This document shows, piece by piece, positions 13,101-26,700 of a DNA stretch of 64,000 nucleotides (positions are counted from its first letter, which is position 1; every line of letters starts with the position of its first letter). The stretch is taken from positions 124,001 to 188,000 of the forward strand of contig JADFUC010000413.1 in NCBI GenBank assembly GCA_019722365.1, written 5' to 3'. A model generated the notes under the pieces. That model did no database searches. It worked only from the letters and a program-made list of their open reading frames with translations, and was not told the DNA's origin. A program made the position numbers and the translations under genes. The DNA comes from Lithospermum erythrorhizon. Its lineage: Eukaryota > Streptophyta > Magnoliopsida > Boraginales > Boraginaceae.

Positions 13101-15119
13101 GAACTGTAACTTAATCACTTCATTTTGGAATTCCCTGTAGGGTAATAAAATGTCTGAAGTGGTCCAAACTATGCCCTCATTTATGTGGGTAGGTTTACCC
13201 TGGATATGCAGGAAAAAGAGAATGCATTATCCATCATTTCTGCGGAATGGCGTTCACATTTATGTAAGATTCTTTATTTTTAGTTTTTTCTGTTTCCGCA
13301 ATTAGATATAATTTGAAGTGCTTATGATTTTGGATAATTTGCTTCTTGGTATGTGCATATCTTTGTATTTAAGCTGAAGAAAATGTTCCCCCTCTTGTCA
13401 ATGTTCCAGGTTCATGACTTTGTTTATGTACTGGCTGAAGAAGATAAACGTCTTGTTGCTTACTTAGAAGATATGTATGAAGACTCCAGAGGCGACAAGA
13501 TGGTTGTGGTGCGATGGTTCCACAAAATTGATGAGGTTGATATTGTTTTGCCTCGAAATTATGATGACAGAGAGATTTTCTTTTCTCTTTGTCTTCAAGA
13601 TCTTAGCATTGAATGTGTAGATGGCCTTGCAACTGTTCTTAGTCCTCAGCATTATAAAAAATTTCTGAGTGAGGCACGACATACACAGTTGGAACCATTT
13701 TTGTGCTACATGCTTTATGAAGATGATGATGATGTGAAATCTTTTGACATAACCGAAGTTAAAGGTTACTGGAAGCAGGACATCCTTAGATACTTATCTT
13801 TGACCAGACCATCAAAACGCGTGCATTACGATGATGGAGTGAAGGGGAAAGAAAATCGTACAGATGCTGCTGTACCCAGACCAAAGAAGAGGATTCATAG
13901 GTCTAATGAGGTTGATGAACATTTGCTGCCTATCAAAATAAGATTTGGCGATGTTGGTTTTCAAAATCGTGATAGTAATTTCGTTGCGTGTGAAGGCATT
14001 AACAAAATTGGCAATCGCAGTAACGGTTGTTTGGCTTCCTCTGCTTCTCAGAAAGATGCAGCAATGCCAAATTGTTGGCAGCATTTAACTGTTGGTTCTC
14101 AAGTGGAAGTGTTATCTCAAGATAGTGGCATCAGGGGTTGCTGGTATAGAGCTTTGATTGTAAAGAAGCATGGTGATAAAGTTAAAGTCCGGTATGAAGA
14201 CATACAGGATGCAGCTGATGAATCAAAAAAGCTAGAGGTACGACTCCCATCTCTCTTTGTTCACCCTATAAAAAAGGTTGCATTTGTTCATGATTGGTAA
14301 AAATTTATTGAAATTATCGCAATAAATAATTTCATTGTCTTACAGGAATGGCTATTAGCATCCAAACTAGCAGTCCCTGATGAATATGGAATCCGGTTTA
14401 CTGGAAGGAGCATCATTCGCCCAATCTTGTCCTCTAGTCAAAACAGTTTTCCTAGTAATGTCAATGTAGGAAGCATAGTAGATGTTTGGTGGCATGATGG
14501 TTGGTGGGAAGGAGTTGTGGTAAAGAAAGATTCAGAAAACAAGCTGCGTGTCTATTTTCCAGGTGAAAATCAGGAGCTGGCCTTTTGTTGTGATGATTTG
14601 AGGAATTCCCAAGAATGGCTGAACAACGGTTGGAATAAACTGAATGAGAGGCCAGACATTGTGTCCTCTCTCACTCTGCCTGGACCAAAGAGAAGCATAA
14701 TTACTTGTCCTTCTACAAATCCAGATCGAGTGACCACATCCGATGACAAAGATAGTTTATTCTCTGGTCTTAAGGATGTCAAACTAGAGAAGAATGAGAA
14801 TGTTGTTGTTAGGAGACCCAGGGTAGTTATCAAACCCAAAACCGATGCTGCCCGAAACATGAAAGATGATTTGCTTGACAGGTTGAGCTGGAAGTCCTCT
14901 GGGAAGAGGTGTGTCCGAAGAACTTTTCATAAGTTTAATTATGGTGCTAAGGCGAAAAATAATGGTGCACTAGACACAAGAGTCCAAACGTCTGAGAGAT
15001 TCAAGATCTCATCTTCATCAAGACATGATCCCGACTACTGCAAATCTGTACCAACTTCGACTCCGCTTTTTAGTTCATCTGCTGTCTCTAATTTGACTAG
15101 CCTGGTCATGTCTAGTTGA
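10159..15119 (+). CDS. BAH and double-Agenet (plant Tudor-like) domain protein, 5' end disturbed
   Basis: Exons: up to 10418, 12956-13047, 13141-13263, 13410-14237 and 14346-15119. From about 10229 onward they join in one frame. The N-terminal block reads REVTYLRKKDGSTDLVVKG and SRREVVNWL. A BAH domain, a chromatin-binding fold, follows from HDFVYVLAEEDKRLVAYLED (13413 on) through VVVRWFHKIDEV and REIFFSLCLQDLSIECVDGL. Two Agenet domains come next: VGSQVEVLSQDSGIRGCWYR (about 14090-14420) and VGSIVDVWWHDGWWEGVVV (about 14466-14640). Such BAH-Agenet proteins are predicted nuclear histone readers. The C-terminal ~150 residues are basic and low in motifs. The start is uncertain: an ATG at 10159 begins plausible sequence, but reaching the downstream frame needs two single-base shifts near 10191-10195 and 10229-10236. 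Confidence 0.85.
11042..11220 (+). repeat. 50-bp tandem repeat inside intron 1
   Basis: The unit starting GGTTAAAGAT and containing TTTTGTAATAAATTTGTTGG repeats with a 50-bp period at 11051, 11101, 11151 and 11201, nearly identical in the first three units. More divergent TTTGGTT...GGTTAAAGATT units extend upstream to about 10430. The tract lies wholly in the 2.5 kb first intron of the BAH/Agenet gene. Confidence 0.85.
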
Positions 15120-16226
15120 TTTTGTTCAATTTTATTTTTTTGCACTTGTTCAGTTGTACATGTTGCTTTGATTTGCAGCCTTAGGTTTTTAGTTTAAGTT
15201 TATGTCCTGCCCACCATGTCAAATATTTTTTGACAGCCCGATGCGTCGGGGGATCAGTCGACACTTGACAGCCTGCAGGGAACCTAAGGGCAACAGTTTT
15301 GTAGAAGAATAACAACTTAGTGGAGGATGACCCATAGTATTTTTTTTACATTTCTAGAGCTAGGGGTCGTCTTGCTTGGCATGTATATGTTCCTGCTAAT
15401 AAAGTCGAAGTTTTGCCTCTCTTCTGTTTGTACATGGTCAATGTGTAAACTAAAGCATGATGTTCATTTTTTATTGTAAATAGCTTATGAAACCTTTTAT
15501 GATGTGTCACAGTTGCAAACAAAATGTAAACAAAATTACATACTTGTTTATTTTTACATATTTGTTGTGTAGATCTTTGATTTTATTGGTCTCCTTTTAC
15601 AGTCGGTACATATTTACAGAAGCTCAATGTCAATGTCGACTCTTGCCTAATAAACGTAGCCTAACATACCTCGCTTTCTACGTAGTTCCCTTGTTTGTGT
15701 GGGAAACAGTAAGGCAAAGCCTGTTTTGTTTGTGTGGAAATAGGAAGGCTGTTTTCGAGTTAGAATGAAGTATAAATATTATCTAAACTTTCTAATGGAT
15801 AAAGAAGTATAGGTACTGTAAGTCTTGGTTCCATTTGGTTTCGTCAATTATTATCCTTTAAGAAAAGGTCAAATCCACATTTCCGTTATGGCTGCTGAAT
15901 GTCAATTTGTCTAGTACAACTGTTTCCCATTCTCTTTTTAACACCTATGAGTATTTTCTATTTGTATAAAGAAAAGAGACAATTCCCCTATCTATTTATT
16001 GCTCCTTTGAAACTCACTCCACAGAAAGAAAGAAAGATGGTATTTTTCTCCATTATCATTATTGTCATCTAGGCTAGGAGCTGTTGCAAAATCATTGTCT
16101 CACCATCATTTTACTTCTCTGTTCACCTTTCTTTGGCCATTATAGGTAAAAGTGAGCTTTTAATCCTTTCTGTTTCCCTACATATAATGCTTTGTTTTTC
16201 GAGTTATCCACGGTGAATGGTGAAGA
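15120..16226. other. Intergenic spacer: 3' region of BAH/Agenet gene and upstream region of HMA gene
   Basis: T-rich transcribed-looking 3' flank followed by AT-rich promoter DNA. A short GAAAGAAAGAAAGATGG purine run lies at about 16023-16039. No coding region is supported. Confidence 0.5.
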
Positions 16227-19200
16227 ATGAAGATTGTAGAAGTGCAGAGCAAGAATGAAGTTACTAAGACAAAGGCACATAATCCAATCATCGGCGAGTT
16301 TCAGAAATCGACAACGTTAGCTTCCATGGAATCTTTGTCCATGCCTGAGGTCTGTTCTCCCCTTTTCTCCTTTTTGTTCTGTAAAAGTTCGGCCATTGTC
16401 ATTGCAAGATCTCGAACTTGGATCTCGTCACTGCGAGTAATATCGCATGGCTCCCCTTTTCTCCTCTTGATTATTGATCGATCATTCTCAATTTTGGATG
16501 ATACTTTTGCTCAGGTGCATGAAGTTGTTTTTCTTGCCGATTTTCGATGCTCAAAATGTCAAGAAAGGGTGGCAGAAGTTATGTCTAAGATGAATGGTCA
16601 GTCTTCTTTCTCCCTTCATGCAATTATTTCAATGTTCAAACTCTTTCCATTGTTGGAGACTTCCACCATGATGGTTGTATTGAAAACCTTGGAAGAAAAT
16701 GAGAGATTTTAGGAAAATGAACACCATCATGAATGTATTAAAACCTCAAAAGAAAGGATGATTATATTAAAACTAAGCGAAGTTCAATCATTGTTTATTT
16801 GTGTAGCATTTCCTAACATTCAATACTATGTTTGTAATTTAGTGATTGGTAATTCGGAAATAAATTTATATTTAAGAAGTTCCATATGTGAATTATTTAT
16901 TTAAACATTATCCAAACCATTTTGTAGATTTTAGCTGAATTCAATAAAGAATGATAAACTTATTTCCTAGTAGTGAGTGTACAACGGCACAATTGAAGAA
17001 GTAGGTTCCATTGGATTCTATTTACAGGTTTTATTCAGAGTGATTGGATACTGAACTTTCTTCAGTGTTGCTTTTCTCAAAGGAAAGAAAGGGACATATA
17101 TTTGTCCTTTTAGCTAAAACTATACTCCATATATCATATATGTAGTGGTCAGTGGGGTCACTAAACAGCCTAATTATCTTTTACTTTTGTTCCATTATGC
17201 ATATATATATGTTACCTTAAAATTAGCGAAACTGTCAAACTAATTACCTCGGCGCCCCTATCTATACTATTACAGCTTAATTATGAAATGTAACATATAT
17301 TATGAGTACATTTAGTGAAGTTAAAAGTGGATTTTATTTTGGCAAATAATCATTTTCCATAACCAGTTTGTCAATTGAGTACTCAATTTAATGTTAAGAC
17401 TTAAAGATAATTATTTAGCTTATCCAATAAAACAAATTTAGAGTGTGAACTCTTGAAGCAAATTTCTTGTTTTTTAACTTACAAGTTGTCATGGCAGAAA
17501 AAGGTCAAACTAGAAAACTGGACCATGATAATAATTCACCTCATTTAATGTTATTTGGTGAGAAGCTTTTTTGGTTGTTTTAAGCTACTATGTGGATAAA
17601 AAAAATTGGGACTTCAATTATTTGTTACTTGTTCAAGTTTAAGAAAACTTGGAGCTTTATGGTCTTCGTGAATTACGATTTATAGTCGACCTATATTTAA
17701 AGTAAACTCATTCATATAATTTTTGAGTTTTTATCGAAAGATTTATTACGTTAGATATTACATTAAACGCAGCATTAAATATCGCGATGCCTCATTCACC
17801 AAGAAAAATACGACTGACAGTGTTTACAAGCTTATTTCATGACGTTTATTTATTTATCGCGAATTACCTTACGTAATATATATCGAAGCTTTTATAAATA
17901 AAAGCACTATCAGATATATATAAGATAATTACAAAAGTAATAAAAATAATCATATTTCTCCTTGTCTATTATTTTATCTCGCCTTTTACTTGCTTATTCG
18001 ATATATTCATAACATATCAAAGACGACGTGACTTCCAAACAAGACATTATTCATCAACACCTAAAAACTTAAGGCGTAATTTGGAGGACTTTGCCAAGAT
18101 TTCATTTTGTTATAAATTGAACTTTTGCTTTCATCATTATATATTTAACAAGATAATGGTCAAGTTATCATATGAAATAGTATCTAAGTTTAGAATTTGG
18201 GAGAATATTCCTTATAACCCTAAAATTGTATGGTGTAAGGATTTGGGCATGTAACTTTAGATATTGATCAGCCTAGATTTTATTATAATTCGTGTCGTAT
18301 CGTTTTATATTTATATAATTTTATACATATAATCGTCATGTTACTGATTAGATTATATATTTACAACGAGAGACATTTATCAAATACCTAAATTTAAAAG
18401 ATTTATTGGTGATTATTACTAGTTAAATGCATATAATTTCTAGATAAACAAACCAATAATATATGACCACTTGTTATTAACTACATGATAACTTTAGCAT
18501 AATGGGTCAATCGTCGAATGAGTTTTGAAGACAATAACAATATAAGGACAAGTGAAATATATGAGCAAATGATAACGTGGTACTTAGTACAAAGTCTATA
18601 AGTTTTCAACTATACACTGTCATAACCCGATCTCGCTTAATCGATCCAAAGAGGTACTGTAGGTGTTTTGGGAACATTTATAATATATACATATCACATG
18701 ATGATGTTAAGAGCTAACAATGTTATAACTAATTTGTTGACTATACAAAATCAACTAATGCTCGTAAACTATAAGACGTTGTTGTTTCGTATTATAACGA
18801 CAGGGAGCTTAGTTAAAAAGACTTTCCGTAAGATTTATGAATAATTTAAAAGTGTTCATAACTTTATGATAGTAAGTAGTTAAAACATATTTGGTATTTT
18901 TAATGTGTCTTCAAGACTAGATTTTATATAACCATGAATATTAAAGATACGACTTAATCGATACCATATAAATTAAGTGGTTGTTTAATATTCTTAAAGT
19001 TAATTTCTATCAACGCCTTAATTGTTCAAAAATATAGAATCTTATAAATTCATTTATGAGACCCGAAACCCCATGCAATTCTTAGAGGATACGTATTCGA
19101 TACGATATGAATTTTAGGAATTTGATTACTATCTATGATTTCGCTTAGGTCCAAGCATCTTTACATACGAAATCGGGTTCTGAATATATAAACATTATTT

Positions 19201-20690
19201 GTACAAACATTATTTGACTCCTTTGGAAGATATAACGCATGGTTACATGTTATAACCTGGGATGATACATATATCATATGTGTGCAAACTTATTTATATA
19301 TATCCTCCTATGTAAGCCACTATCAAGTGGATTGATTATCTAATTATATCTCCCAAGTGTATTGGTTCACAAATGCTAAACTCTGTAGATATTGCTACAA
19401 CTTATATCATTCATACATGATAAATTTTTACTTAACAAAAAAGGTTTAACGTTATCAAATACGAGAGTCGAAATTTAATCAAAACCTCCGTAAGAGCTAA
19501 CATGGTGAACCATATTCTTCTAATTTTGAAAGAAACTAATCACTTCGAAAAAAACATATTTACTAAATCGTTTGCGACATCGAGACAAATGTTAGAAAGA
19601 TTCGCATTTAGTTAATATTTATAAAAAATGTAGCAAAGTCAATTGAAGACTCTGAAGGAGCTAATATATTGTTACCTGAAGTAACAAACATGTTTGTATA
19701 TCAAAACACACTTTTTGTCAAACTGGAAGTTTGAGAATTGTGAGAAATTTTATTATTTGACATAAATCGTTGTAATTCATCCCTAAGAAGCATGCATGCT
19801 GAAAGTTAATAATCAATATTTTTAATTGGAGACTCATTGGAAGAGTCAATAAACCATGCTTAAGAATTCCTCATGAAGCTCTGGCGGGCGTAGAATTCCT
19901 CGCTGATCACAAGCACGTTGAATTACATGCACATTCAACGATCACAAAATGCTGCACTACGTAGTGAACACTCTGCTCGCATTACGCCAAATTATTATAA
20001 AACTCCCCGATATGGGCCGGCCTTGGTCGAACCAGATGGCCCTCCACATGCTGCGGCATCATATATTCTCGCATTTTACGCACAAAACGATGATTTTAAA
20101 TGATTATTATACCCGTAAGGTATGTACATTTATATACTTGAAATACTAAATTGAAATTAATTTATCAAGTAATTTTTCACCGCGATATATTAATATTTAA
20201 ACATCAGTGTGAGAATAGTATAAATCAAAAAAATAGACTATCTTGCACATTGAAATATCCTTATATTAGATGATCATAAAAATGAATAAATAATAACTCA
20301 AGCTTCAAAGAAAATATGAATATGGATTTACACGAATCCGGTTCATTACCAAACAAATTTCGACCTCAAAGATAAAGAATGGCCTTATACAGTTGTAAAC
20401 ACTCAAAATAGAGCGGAGGTTCCTGAAGAACCGTTGTAAATGAAATAGTTCCACCATCAAAGACATCAAGACAGATATAATATCACTCCGTAAGAGGTAC
20501 GTGAATATATCATGAATAAGCTAAAGCCTAATGTCTATAGCACATTTACATTTATGTACCATGAATATAACAGATCTCACATCGCTTTAAACATGAACTA
20601 AAAGAAAAGATTTGTCAATAATGATATCAGATACACCAAGAGCTCTATAATGAAGTAATATGAGAATTTGAATCTATCTCCTAAGCGAAA

Positions 20691-20736
<46 letters not shown>

Positions 20737-23700
20737 ACACAATCAAGCAGTGAAACACCAACACCTTACTATATGTTTGCACATTTAGAATCGACGTCTG
20801 TAATCTAACACGATACCAAAGGCATTACGCCTGGGTACTGTGAGAACAAATGACCTAAAGTTGTCATATAATATTTAAAATTCCTCGAAGACTAAATAAG
20901 TTGTAAAGAACACATATACCTGATAGAGGGTAATTAACATTTAAAATGTTCGTAGCAACAAAAGATAATCTTCGATCATACATTTAATTGTAATATAACA
21001 CGCAATCTAAATATGTATACATGAAAACACGAGAAAGATTCTGTGGATTGCCATTGCTATCTATATTCCCGAACTTAACTCAATCAGCTTAATATGTAAA
21101 TATTTGAATATTTAAAAAGTCATTCTGGAAGATTGATCGCGGTGTTTCTAACTACATTATTGGGATATTCATTTGCATTTTATTCAATCTCAGCGAATAT
21201 ACGTTTCATCAATATAATGTCACATGCTGACCCTTTGCATATATTATGTTTTATGTGATCAGATTTATATATTTATTTACTTATTACGTGATACGAGACA
21301 TTTGAATTATTTAGCGTAGTTTAATATCAATCTTACATATATTTTTGTTTCGTTGATTACTTATAATCGATGATCTAAATATTCATAATATTATAGAAAA
21401 TTTGATTATAGTTTATGCAGATTGTAGAAGAGTTCTAAGCAAATAAATTATCATGAATAAGTTAGCACAAAACTCTTGTAGAGTCTCAAACAGCAAACAA
21501 GAGTTTATAGTTTTCCTTTGAACACTTTGAGTAAAGGTATATACAAGCCAATCGACATAAATTATAAATTCATACTCCTGTAGAGTTCTCAATTAAATGA
21601 GATTCATAATAGATAATTTAAGATCTCGTCCTAAGACATGAACTTCGATACTCAAGCTTGTAACGACCCGCCCCTGCGCCAAGTTCCCCCCCGAGGTCGG
21701 ACCGTCACCAACCTCTATAATCGCAGCTACCAACGATGATAACAATAAAAATGACTTCTTTTATCATAAATAAACAATATAACTCTGCCCATCTATGAAT
21801 CCAACTAATAAGTATAAACAACATCGAACTCATAATATAAATACACATCAAACAATTTGTTACAAATTTGAGCTCAATAATAATTATAAACAATGTAAAC
21901 TTCAAGAAGATAAAAGTACGATCAAGCTGAGGTCTTCAAGCCACCATCGCCATCTCGCTGCACGCAGCCTACTCCTGGCCAACGCATACCTAATATTCCG
22001 CAACAACCTGTACGAAACGCCCGCCCATAAGGTAATGGGTGAAGCCTACCTAAAAGTCGGTACTGAAAATAAATAAATATTACGTGTGTTTAACCTACCC
22101 GACGCACGGTCAGTTAAAATTTAGATTCTCACCCATTTGTAGACTATATACCCCAAAGAAAGATTATTATTCTTACAAAGTTACTGCCACAAAATAAACT
22201 TTCTTATCAGTTTTCTAACTAACACCGATAACCCACACTACGTCAACAACTTACTCACGTTATTAATCTAATTACCATAAGAGCAGATTTCTCTCTATCT
22301 CGTTATCTTTCCAAGATACTAATTCTCAATATAATATAAGCACCAAAATTAATAATAATAACTTAAACATATATCTTAACCTCTCATAACTCATGCATAT
22401 ACGACTCCAATCACTTATCTTAGTTCACTTTAAAGTACTACTTCCCATTTTACAATCATATTCCTCCTATGACAATGTTCCTCATACACCTTTCCAAATA
22501 TACGATTTAATACGACCAGCATTATATTCGAATCCAGATAACCTAAGTGATGTATTTATCTTCCCTATTTTCCATTAGTATACTAACTTATTTTACCTCC
22601 ATGGTATCAGTCGTGGTTAGATCACATTTATATTCTAAAGACATTCAATCCATTTTCCAATCTATATATATATATAAATATCATCAACATCATCGAGCGT
22701 ATTGAAGATAAACTTCGCTTATATCAAGCCCTAATGTTCTCATTCCAAAGGTATCTCTATCCATTAAGCCACTTTAAGATATATGTAACATATCTAACAA
22801 AAAGACAAGAATGCCTGGTAGCGCTTACAACCGAAAATAAATACCGTATCCTCAAGAAAATAGCGACAAGCGCCGACGCTAAAATGAAGTATAACCATCA
22901 AAGCACCGCTGCCAAGACAACAACAAGACAGTAATAGCCATCGTAGTCAAATATGAATAAAATACATGCATGGCTGTGATTACCTGATAAAGTCATACAA
23001 CATAATTCCACACGTTTCCTCGACATACCACATGAATATATGTTGTAGGTTCCGATAAGCACACAATCACCCAAATGAAATCAACAATCCATTAAAACTC
23101 TCTCACCATCAACCTCCTATCTCATATCCTCACCAAGATATCATCCTCTAACGCGCATATACCAATCCGGCTCACCCCATATACCTGGACAAACAACAAT
23201 CACCTCAAGACTTATAAGGCCAAACCGCACTTGTCAAAGCATAAGTGCACACCGCACTTATACACAAAGTATATGCAGACACCCAGACTTATACACAAAG
23301 TATAAGTGCACACTAATTTTCATAATCAGAAGATGTGGCCAAACCCCGCACGCTTATACCAGAAGATAGGCCACCTCTGACAACGCACACAAAGAAAGGA
23401 CGGGCAGAGAATCATACCGCACCCATACCGTAGAAGATAGTGCCACCTCGATAACGCATCAATGTTGTCGGGGATCAAAGAGAATCATACCGCACGCTAT
23501 ACCGTGAGTATAGGCCAACCGCACGCTTATAACGTAGTATGGCCACTCTGATAACGCATACAAGAAAGCCGACAAAGAGAATCATACCGCACGCTATACC
23601 GTAGTATGTGGCCAAACCGCACGCTATATACCGTAGTATGGGCCACTCGACACGCATTACGTAAAGAAAAATGAATAAAGAATCTGGTACCGCACGCTAT

Positions 23701-26700
23701 ACCGGGTAAAGATAGGCCAATAGCCACATCCTCGCAAGAAGGAGTCACCACCCCTGGGTAGTCCCTAACCATGTAGTCAACCCAATATCAAGTCACCCTA
23801 AAATCATACATAACTCCATCGAACACCCTCTCTCAACAACTAACTACTTTTACTTCCAACAATAGTAAAGCATAACCAATACATCGCATAATCGGAATCA
23901 ATCACAACCGCCGCGGGCGCCACATACTGGGAAGGCCGGCTGTGCCCACACATAAATACCACGACAGCGCCACATAATACCTACAAGCCAAATGACAGCC
24001 ACATAATACTACAAGCCATGCCACATAATACGGGAAATATGTTTTATTCGCGCCATCATTTACCTCAAACCAAATTTCAACGCCGTTGGTATCAGAGTCA
24101 CAGGACCATATTAGGCTCACACATAATCGTATTAACCATTACATTTATCTCCTAAATCAGTATCACAAGGACATATAATACCATTCACACATAATTATAT
24201 TGGCGAAAGACCTCAGACACCCTTTACACATAAATGAGTAATACAAAGCGACAGTACGTCCATTTGAAAGAAGACAGGGGCGTAATACACGCAGATAAGC
24301 ATCACCTCACAATACCAAAACCTTCACGAAACACACCGCGAATCGCTCTTCACGATCAACGCCTAAACAACACCCAGAAAGATAATCAGCACCTACTAAT
24401 ATGAAGATTTGTTCTAAGATACACAACCAACTCTATGGGAATTATTCTAAACAGATAACTCGATTCGATAAACTATCGAATTATAATCCCATCGACACAA
24501 CCCACCGATTCCCCGCTAAATTCCATCACTTTCTATTACAAATTAATTTATAAGCTTATTCTAACTAATCATCAAGCTCCATGGGCTCAATAATCTATAT
24601 CCGAAATATCAATTATAACTCAAATTCGAATTTACACTTTTTCAACATACACCCTTAATCAATTTTAAATCACCAATTTAACATCATAACAACTATAATA
24701 AAACTCAATATAACTCTCCTACACATTTGTGTTTCCATAAAAATATCCATAAAAAGTCAACCGAAAACCTAAAAGTCAACTCCGACCATAACGCCCTCAA
24801 ACGATCTCTAAATCACGACTCCTCACTCCAACACGCTACGTAACTCCATAACCAACTAAGATTTATCTACAAAATCACCATTTAAAAAGTCAACTAAAAG
24901 TCAATCCATGTTAAACCCTAAATATCTCGAAAGACTTGAAATTCTTTACCTAACTCAAGAGAACGAATGGGAGAACAATATTCTAATAAACCGGGATCTA
25001 AACACAATCGGTAGAATTGAAAAACGAATTTTTTTAAGTGGGGAGGGCTTAATTTCGGCCAAACGATGTTAAGATGGCACAAGGATGCATTTATCAATGC
25101 TATGATACGTATGAATGGGGGATATTTAAAAAAACTCGAGTCCCGGCTCTGGCTTAATTCTCCGCTTATCGCATTTTAAATCTACCAACCCTATTTCAAA
25201 GAAAATTTTAAACAATTACTAAATTATAAATGAAATTGCCCAAAAGTTTTACGAAATAATATGATTATCTAAAAAATTTGATAATATTCTGTGTCCCACC
25301 GCCGAATCTAAAATTCAAATTTTTTTTTTTTTGTAATGTTAAAAGTACCAATTCTAATGAGCATCTATTAACCGATATATACGTATTGCATAATCATGTA
25401 ATATCGACAACGCTTGTAACGTTATTTGGATATTCTACTTGAATAATCTAAATTGGGCGATCTCATCATAAGATACGACATAGAATGCATTTGACCTCAT
25501 CAAAAGTGAGACACGACATGACAGATACTTTTTCCTTCACTAAGTTTTTTCCCACCTGATTTCTAGCGCTTTTTAATAAAGACAATTACCCCGAAAAGCG
25601 AAATTTAATATTTTATTTCACTAGTTTTTTTCTCAGAGAGTTTTTCTAGTGATTATTTAACCAAAAATGGTTATACGAATGATCTTATATGACATTGTAC
25701 TTACATGTAAATACTGGCAGTTTATGACTTAAACATTATTTAACTCCCCAAGAGCTTTCAAGAAATAGAACTTTCAAGGCTTAATTCGGTATTTAAATAC
25801 CGCTTGATAAGTCACATTTAGTACCTCAACTATTATGTCACTGACATGAAAGCATGGGCAAGAATTATTTCGATCAATGAAGTATCATATATATAGCGAG
25901 GAAATGATTCAATAATAATGCATTGAAATGAAGTTAAATGTGTATGGGTGGATATAAGATTGTTCTTTTAAAGAGAACATATTCAATTTATACACACCGA
26001 CATGAATGCATAATACTTATATGATCTATATTGAAGATCACATACATAGCGTCCATCTATTAAGAGTGATTTATTTCATGATCATGTACGAAACAAACTA
26101 TATCGGGCAACATCTTCCTCAAATACGCAGTAAATTTTGGAAATTTCAAAGAAGAAGTTTGCGGAATACGTTGATCGTATAATATGATCCAAATAGATCT
26201 ATATTATCACATTTATCATAATGAAAGCTTGGTCCTCGATTTATCTTTATACTCCATAATTATACATGTATCAGATAAGAACGAATTCTATATTATCAAA
26301 AGTTTAGACGAACAAGATATACTGGGTGTTCTTCTTCACCCACATCTTCAGAGGAACGGTAAAATCGATTTTCAACAAATTTGATCTTCGCGATAATCCT
26401 ACAGATATATTCATCAAATCACGCCCCTACCTCAAAGATTCAAAGGTTATCGAGAAGTATAGGACTACGCTGACTAAACGACGCTGGTTGACGCGGCCGC
26501 GACGGGGAGCGAATACGTCATGGTACTCTTTTTCCTTAATCATGTTTTATCCCAAACGGTTTTCTCCGAGCGTTTAACGGAGACAACATTATAAAGCCAG
26601 ACATAATATCGCACTCTTTTCTTCAATCGGATTTTTATCCCTGCATCAAGTTTTCCTAAGAATGCTTTAACAAGACGTATTCTTAAGATTGTATCCAAAG

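Noticed and set aside
13211..13263. Shorter exon 3 of the BAH/Agenet gene starting after GCAG at 13211
   Set aside because: It breaks the reading frame; using the acceptor at 13140 gives WVGLPWICRKKRMHYPSF in frame with the BAH domain.
15487..15768. 93-codon plus-strand hydrophobic frame after the BAH/Agenet gene
   Set aside because: AT-rich 3' flank with no domain and no initiation or splice context.
19918..20149. Two overlapping ~60-codon frames in the HMA intron
   Set aside because: No domain; they lie in decayed retroelement sequence.
23240..23720. Possible CRISPR-like array
   Set aside because: Repeats are degenerate, irregularly spaced and in a plant retroelement; they are LTR subrepeats.
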